From Candidatus Phosphitivorax anaerolimi (GTDB lineage Bacteria > Desulfobacterota > Desulfomonilia > UBA1062): a stretch of 36,793 nucleotides of DNA. Positions 23,468-32,400 of the stretch are shown here, in pieces (within the stretch, counting starts at the first letter, position 1; each line of letters begins with the position of its first letter). Where the stretch lies: NCBI GenBank assembly GCA_001896555.1, contig MPOS01000020.1:1-36793 (forward strand). The letters run 5' to 3'. Under the pieces are notes generated by a model, which worked only from the letters and a program-made list of their open reading frames with translations, searched no databases and was not told the DNA's origin. The position numbers and the translations under genes are program-made.

Positions 23468-26400
23468 TTACGGACGGATGATCAGCAGATCACCGTAGAT
23501 ATCGCCCTCGACTCCTATTTTCAGGCTGTCAACGATAGTATTGCTCATGGTGTCGATCACATAGAAGTCATTCAAGCCCGTGCTGCCCGCCTTGTAGATC
23601 ATATACAGCTCGGAAGCCGTTGGATGGATATCCATGCCCTTGAACTCGAGGAACTGATAAGGCAGTGTGATTGGTATGATGGCTGCCAGCCCCAGAGTAT
23701 CCGTATCGATCACCGAGACCTCTGCCTGGAAATTTCTATCATGGTATGTCGCTACATAGACATATTCACCGCCTGGGCTCACCGCCAGACGTGCGTACAC
23801 CTTATGAGCCTCCTCGATAACACCCACCAGAGAATTGTCAGAGGTGTCCAGATAACTGAGCCCGTCTTCCTCGTTGGCAATGTAAACCCGCGATCCATCC
23901 GGGCTGACGGCCAAATCAAAGGCTTCGTAAGTGCCGGTTTCGACCGTATCTATGATTACATTGGCAGATGTGTCGACAATTGAAATCACGCCATCAGACG
24001 AAATGCTTGAGGACTTCGTGCTGGAAACATAGAGCCGTGATCCGTCAGGGCTCACATCAACGGCCTTTGCATCGTTGGGTACACTGATCGTGGTGATGAG
24101 GGTATCGCTTGCCGTGTCGATGACTGCAAGATCCTCAATACTGTCATTATTGATCAGGGAGACATAGACCGTGGAGCCATCAGGGGTGATCGCAATATCT
24201 CTTGGCCGACCCACCACATTTATGACTGCAAGCCGTTCTCCTGTGAACACATCGATCTTTTCGACCGTCGTAGATTCATGACAGGCCACATAGAGATAAT
24301 CAAGCGAAGGATGCGGTACCACGCCGAACGGCTTCTTTCCAATCGATTCGATGGTGTAGGTGACTGCCGGGATCTCCAGGTCCATAACAGCCAGGCCGTA
24401 TGCAATCCCGGGATTGACCGTTATGGGGATATACGCGGCCTCACGGGGTACCACTCCCACGAAAACGGCAGCCACGGTGGGCATGACATCCCATGCTGCC
24501 GTGGCAGTGATGGTGTAGAGTGTGGGTATTTGCGGATACACTACCTGAGAACCATTCAGGGCGACAATGCCGAGTCCCGGATCGATGCTCACGGAGTCTG
24601 CATTGAGCGAGGTCCAGGTGAGCGTGACCGGATCGCCCTTGATGACGCGATCAGGCTCTGCTGTCAGGGTCACCTCTGGAGGCTGGTTCACGGTTACGAG
24701 CACACTCGCAGTCACCGTGCCTCCGGGGCCCTCTGCCGTGATGGTATAGGTCCGGGTGGATGCTGGAGATACGGTCAGGGACCCGCTCGTCGCCACCGGC
24801 CCGATGCCCTGGTCGATTCTCACGGATGTGGCATTGGCCGAGGTCCAGGTCAAAACGGTCGACTCGCTCAGGTCGATGGGGTTCGGAGCAGCACCGATGC
24901 TCACCGCAGGCAGATCGCTCACGGTTATGGTGACACTATCGGTTGCCGTGCCTCCGGGACCGCTGACCGTGATGGTGTAGGTAGTGGTTGCCGTGGGTGT
25001 GACCGTGCTTGAGCCGTTGACCGATACCGTGCCGATGGTCTGGTCGATACTTGCCGAGGTGGCGTTGGTCGAGGTCCAGGAAAGTGTCGCTGATCCACCG
25101 GGATTGATCGCGGTGGGTGTTGCGCTCAGGTCCACTGTCGGGGCCTGGTTCACTGCGACCATGACATTATCCTGGGCCGTGCCGCCTGGACCGGTCACTG
25201 TGATGGTGTAGGTGGTGGTCACCAGCGGGGCCACGGTCATGGAGCCGTTTGTCGCCACCGGTCCGACGCCCTGGTCGATGGATGCAGATGCAGAGTTTGT
25301 CGAAGTCCAAGAGAGTGTGGAGGCCTGGCCGACATCGAGAACGGTCGGACTGGCTGTGATATTCACCGTGGGCAGCGGGCTGACCGTGATGGTCACCGAA
25401 TCGGTGGCCGTGCCATAGGCGTTCACAGCCGTGACGATATAGGTGGTGGTGATGCTTGGGGTAACGTTCACGGAGCCGTTGAGGGCCACAGACCCAAGGC
25501 CCTGGTTGAGGCTCACGGTATCCGCGCCGGAAGACGACCACGAGAGCGTCGTGACGCCGCCCACCGGGATTGAGGTGCTGAGCGCGGAGATGTCGACCGT
25601 TGGGGCCTCTTCCACCATGACTGTCACCGTGTCGGTCGTATAGCCGTGGGCATTGGCGGCCGCAATGGTGTAGGTGGTGGTGACCTCCGGGGTAACGATC
25701 CGCGATCCGCTGAGGGCGACCGCGCCGATGCCCTGGTCTATCTCCACGGAAAGGGTGTTCGCCGTGCTCCAGGTCAGGGTCGTACTGCCGCCGGACGCCA
25801 CATTGGTCGGGCTAGCGGAGAGGTTCACGCTCGGAAGCTGGTTGACCGTGACTGTGACCGAACTCGTGGCAATGCCTCCCGGGCCGGTCACGGTGATGGT
25901 ATAGGTGGTGGTTGCAGCCGGAGATACGCTCATAGATCCGTTCACATCCACGGATCCGACACCGCAGTTTATCGATGCGCTCACGGCATTGGCGGATGTC
26001 CAGGTGAGCGTTGTGCTCTCACCCTGAATGACGGATGCCGGGGATGCGGAAATGCTCACGGTGGGCAGGGGGTGCACAACAACTGTTACGCTGTCGGTGG
26101 CCTCACCGAACTCGTTGGTCGCCGTGATGGTGTAGGTCGTCGTCACTGTGAGTTCGACAGTCCGGTTACCCGATGCGCTCACTGCGCCGATGCCCTGGTC
26201 GATGCTCACGGATGTTGCGCCCTGCGACGTCCAGGCAAGATTTACCGAGCCACCCGGGGCGATGGAGCCGGGTGTTGCGGTAATGCTCACCACAGGCGGG
26301 GTGCTGACTGTTACTGTAGTACTAGCCGTGGCGGTTCCGCCGGGGCCGTCGACCGTGATGGTATAGGTGGTGGTTACAGAAGGTGATACCGTCGTAGAGC

Positions 26401-29400
26401 CGTTTACGGGCATCTCGCCCACACCCTGGCTGATCACGGCTGTTGCGGCGTGAGCGGACGACCAAGTCAGTGTCGCGGTCTGGCCCTGGTCTATCCGGGC
26501 CGGAGAAGCGGCGATACTCACGGACGGCGCCTGGGCCACGGTTACCGTGGCCGTCTCTGTGATGGTGGTTGAGCCGTTGACGGCCGTGATGGTGTAGGTG
26601 GTCGTGACGGACGGAGACACGGTCACGTATCCCTGGCTCACCGGATAGACATTGCCGATGTTGTTGTCGATGCTCACACCGGTTGCACCCGATGAGCGCC
26701 AGAACAGCACGGTCTTTTCGCCTGCCGTGATCTGCTCAGGCGATGCGGTGAGGTTCACGGCGATGGAGTCGCTGGTGTGGATGGTCACGCTGTCTGTGGC
26801 AGTCCCGCCGGGGCCCGTTACCGTGATGGTGTAGATGGTGTCGTTGCTGATGGATCCTATGTAGAATGAACCACTTGTATCAACCGCACCTATGCCCTGG
26901 TCGATGCTCGCACTCTCGGCGTGCGAGGATGTCCAGCTCAGGGTCACGGACCCGCCGGTGAGGATATTCTCGCAGTCCGCCTTGAGGACCACGGTGGGGA
27001 CCCTGGTCACGGTGATGGTCAGATCCTCGGTGACAGAGCCGTAGGCATTGCTTGCCGTGATGGTATAGGTGGTGGTGGCTGAAGGCGAGACATCCCTAGT
27101 CCCGCTCAAAGCCACCGGGCCGATGCCCTGATTGATGCTCACGCTCTCGGCATTGGTCGCGGTCCAGCTCAGGGTACTCGTTGCCCCCTCGATGATCGAG
27201 CTCGCAGACGCGCTGAAGGTTATGGCCGGAAGCGGGTTCACATTGATGGTCACGCTGTCGGTGTCGGAGCCGTTTGTATTGGTTGCCGTGATCGTGTAGG
27301 TGGTTGTCACTGAAGGTGATACGGGCTGATATCCGCTCACCCCCACTTCCCCAATGCCCTGATTGATGCTCACGATGTCCGCATCCGTAGTTGTCCAGCT
27401 CAGGGTCGTGGTCTGGCCCTGGGTAATGGTGGTGGACGAGGCGAATATGCTCACCGTGGGCACCCGGTTGACCGTGACGGTTACGGCTGCGTGGACCGTG
27501 CCATAGGCATTGCCAGCCGTGATGGTATAGGTGGTGGTGGCAGCCGGGGTAACATTCCGCGTGCCGGTGGCCGCAACCGTGCCGATGCCCTGGTCGATGC
27601 TCACGGTGTCCGCATTGGCGGCGGTCCAGCTCAGAGTGGATGAGCTGCCCTGGCTTATGAATGCCGGTGTAGCCGTGATATCGACTACAGGCACATCGCC
27701 CGTGATAACCGTGACCGAGTCGGTGACCGAACCATTGGCGTTCGTTGCCGTGATTACATAGGTTGTGGTCCATGCGGGCCATACGGTTGCAGACCCCCTC
27801 AGGGGAACAGGATCCACACCGATGGCGGGAGTGATGGTCACACTCGTGGCATTTGAAGAGGTCCACGAGAGCACGGTAGAGCCGCCGGTTGCGATCAGCT
27901 CGGGATTGGCGGCGATGCTCACGGTGGGAAGCTGGGTCACGGTGATGGTGAGCGAGGCCGTATCCGACCCGTAGGCGTTCGTGGCGGTCAGAGTGTAGGT
28001 GGTCGTCACAGTGGGCGAGACCGTGAAAGACCCGTTTGGCGATACGATCCCCACCCCGCGGTCGATGCTCGCCGTGGTAGCATTTGTGGTTGTCCACGAA
28101 AGGGTTGCCGACTGCCCCTGGTTGATCGACAGGGTATCGCTGGTGAATGTGTCGATGACCGGAAGCTCGTTTACCACAACCGTTACGCTCGCGGTAACAG
28201 ACCCGCTGTCATTTGTCGCCTCGATCGTGTAGGTGGTTGTCGTTAAGGGATATACTTCCCTGTTTCCGCTCAAGTCCACGTCCCCGATTCCCGGGTCGAT
28301 TCTACATGCGTTGGCACCCACAGATTCCCAGAGGAGTATGGTGGATTCGCCCTGGGTGATGGGTGACCTGGTGGCCGATATGCTCACGCCCGGCAGCTGA
28401 CCGACGACAACGGTGACAAAGTCGGTTGCTGAACCGTAGGCGTTGGTCGCAGTGATGGTATAGGTGGTGGTCTCATTTACCAGGATTTCCCGCGAACCTT
28501 CATGCGGCACCGGTCCGATGCTCTGATCGATCTCTACGCTATCCGCGTTGGTGGAACTCCAACTCAATATGACGTTGCCCGGATTGAGGATTGTATTCGG
28601 TTGTGCAGAGATACTCACCGTCGGCATGGGCTGCTCGGTCACGGTTATGGTGACGGAATCGCTGGCAGAGCCGTACGCATTCATGGCAAGGATAGTGTAG
28701 GTGGTGGTCAGGACGGGTTGCACGGTCCGGGATCCTGCGGTATTGGGTGCCACTGAACCGATTCCTTGATCGATGCTCACCATATCTGCGTTCGCGGTTG
28801 ACCAGGACAGGGTCGCGGGATCTCCCAGGATAATGCTCGTAACATCCGCAGATATGCTCGCGGTGGGCACATTGTCCACCATGAGCGTTGCATTCGCCGT
28901 ACTGGTACCTACATCGTTCGTTGCCGAGATGGTGTAGGTGGTGGTCTCGGACGGCGATACCGGATAGGTACCGCTTGCAGCCTGAACCCCGATGCCTGGC
29001 TCGATGGTCACTTCGTCCGCGCCCGTGCAGGACCATGCCAGTTGTGCAGATTCGCCTTCTTTGATCTTTGCCGGAGAGACCGAGAATGTCAGGACCGGGT
29101 AGTTGCCTACAAATACGGTTGCCTCGGCTTCATGAGAGCCGAAGGCATTGGTGGCGGTAACCTTATAGGTCGTGGTTACGACCGGCGCCACAGCTATGGA
29201 CCCTTCCTTGGCAACCAGGCCGATTCCCTGGTCGATGCTTACGATATCCGCATTGGTGGATGACCAGGAAAGCGTGGTGGACGTTCCTTCGTTGATCGTG
29301 GACGGAGATGCGGATATGCTCACGGTGGGGAGCACATTGACGAAAACGGTCACACTCTGGGTGCGGGTACCGTACACATTGGTGGCCGTGATAGTGTAGG

Positions 29401-32400
29401 CAGTAGTCGCCGTGGGGTACACACTCTGTGAGCCCTGAACGTTTGCCGTAACCGTCCCGATTTCCGGATCGACGGATACCGTGTCTGCATTGATGGATGT
29501 CCATGAGATTTCACACGGATCTCCAGGAGTTATGGTTCCAGGTGTGGCCGAGATGCTCACCATGGGCAGGCGATTGACCATAACGGTCACGCTCTGCTGG
29601 GATGAGCCGAAGGGACTCACCGCGAGGATGGTATACTCGGTGGTGACAGCCGGGGATACCTCGAGAGTGCCGGTTGCCGTAACATTCCCGATGCCCTGAT
29701 CGATCCTTACGTTCGAAGCGCCGGTGGAGCTCCAGGAGAGCGTTGTGGCCTGCCCCTCGGTGATGGTGGGCTGGGATACCGACAGGCTCACTGTGGGAGG
29801 AATGCCCACGGTTACCATCACACTTGCCGTCCGGGTTCCAAAGGCGTTGGTGCCTGTAATCGTGTAGGTGGTGGTCTCAGTGGGAGCAACGACCTGGGAG
29901 CCGGACGCATTGGGGATCTGTACGCCCACGCCGTTGTCTATCTCGACGCTGTCGGCATTGAACGAGCTCCAGCTCAGGGTGGTCGTCTGACCGCCGGCGA
30001 TGATTTCGGGCAGGGCCCCAATGCTCACCAGGGGCAGATTGTTCACAGTGATGGTGACGGCATCGGTGGCAGAGCCGTACGCATTCGTTGCCGTGATGGT
30101 ATAGGTAGTGGTCACGCTCGGGCGCACTTCATAAGACTCGGATAGCTCGACTGCACCCACCCCGTGGTCGATAAAGATGCTGTCTGCATTGGTGCAGTTC
30201 CAGCTCAGGATACTACTCTGCCCTTCGATTATGGTGGTGGGATTTGCGGTTATGGAAGCCGTGGGCTGATCGATCACTGTCACTGTTACGGATGACATCC
30301 GCGATCCGCCGCTCGCATTGGTGGCGGTGAGGATATAGGTAGTGGTTTCTGTGGGAGAAACTTCGAGTGAACCCGCAGGCCCTACCGAACCGATCGGATC
30401 GATGCTCGTAGAGCTCGCACCTGTCGTGGCCCAGCTCAGGAAACATGACTCTCCGGATGGCATCACCTCACGGGAGGAAGTGAACGACACGATGACCGGG
30501 AGCGGATTCACGATGACCGTGACGCTTTCAGTGCTCGTTCCGTAAGGGTTCGTGCCGGTGATCGTATAGGTGGTCGTGGATGCCGGGGTAACATCCAGTG
30601 TATCAGCGGTGCCAACCTGGCCGATACCCTGGTTGATGCTCACGCTCTCGGCATTCGTGGATGTCCAGGAAAGGGTCGTGCCGTCTCCTTCGTTGATCGG
30701 ATTGGGAGAAGCGGTGATACTCACCACCGGCTGGCTGCCTACGGACACGGTGACTGTGGCAGTGGCTGTTCCGTAGATATTCTCGGCAGTAAGGGTATAG
30801 GTGCCGGTTGAGGTGAGGGTTATGATCCTCGAGCCCGAATTGCCGACCTCACCGATGTCCGGATCGATCCTCACGGTGTCTGCTCCCGAGGTAGACCAGG
30901 AGAAGGTGCAGGGCTCTCCAACCGGTACAAACTCAGGATCAACGGTAAAGGAATCTATAGTGGGTGCCTGGCCGACGACGACTGTTACAGATGAGGTACG
31001 CTGTCCGTATTCATTGACAGCGGTGAGGATGTAGGTAGTTGTCTCGGAAGGAGATACCTCAGCTGTTCCGCTCAACGGGACTGGATCAACTCCGGCGGAA
31101 GGCGAGATGCTCACGCTCGTTGCGCCGGTGGTGACCCAGCTCAATGTCGAGCTTGCCCCTTCCCCGGCGGCAATGTTGGTGGGATTCGCCGTGAAGCTCT
31201 CGATGACAGGCAGGGAATTCACCGTGATGATGACATTCCCGGTATTGGTCCCGCCGGGTCCTTCCGCGGTGAGAGTATAAGTTGTGGTTATAGTTGGTCG
31301 GACCTCCATCGAACCGCTTAGGTCTACTGTTCCGATCCCCTGGTCAATGCTTGCACTCGTTGCATTGGCGGTGGTCCAGCTCAGCGTGCTGGACTCGCCT
31401 TCGGTGATGGTGTCCGGTGACGCGCTGATAGTTATTGTTGGCAGATCATGCACTGTTATAGTTACGCTGCTCGTGGCGTCTCTGCATCCGTTGTCGGCAG
31501 TGGCGGTTAGGGTATAGGTGGTGGTCTCGTCTGGATCGACCACCAGAGAACCTTCTAGACCTACCTCGCCGATCGGGTCGATGCTCACGCTTGCAGCATT
31601 GGTCGTGGTCCAGCTCAGGGTCGCACTGCCTCCTTGAGCGATGGAATCCCTATCAACGGTGAGTTGTGCCGTGGGAAGTGGATTCACTGTGATGGTGACA
31701 TCAGCGGTGACGGTTCCATACTCGTTCGTCGCAATAATGGTATAGGTGATATCGGCGACCGGGGCGACTGCCGTGGTACCGCTCAATGCCACCTCTCCGA
31801 TGCCCTGATTAATGATCACGGTGTTTGCATTGGTTGAGGTCCAGTTGAGCTCGGCAGAATCTCCGCTACAGATAACAGGAGTTTCTGTAGATATGCTTAC
31901 GGTCGGCAGGGGATGCACAGTGACTGTTACACTGTCGGTGGCCTCGCCGAACTCGTTGGCTGCAGTGATGGTATAGGTGGTCGTCACGTCCGGGGTTACG
32001 GTATATGTGCCTGCGGTATTGGGTGCTTGCACACCAACGCCGTTGTCGATGCTCACCATGTCTGCGATCGAGGATGTCCACGAGAGCACCGCACTTTCTC
32101 CCCGGGTTATGGTGTCGGGCTGGGCAAAGATGCTCACCCTGGGCAGTTGATTGACCGTGATGGTCAGGTTTGCGCTCGCCGAGCCGTGATTGTTGGTAAC
32201 GACAAGGGTGTAGGTAGTGGTTACTAAAGGATCAACCGTGATAAAACCATCCAATTCAACTTGTCCCACGCCGTTGTCGATGCTTGCCGAGTCTGCGTTC
32301 GTGGTGGTCCATCGCAGGGTTGTCTGTTCGCCTTCCACGATGGTACTCATATCGGCCGTGAATGAATCGATGACCGGGTCATTGTTGACCGTGACCGTTA

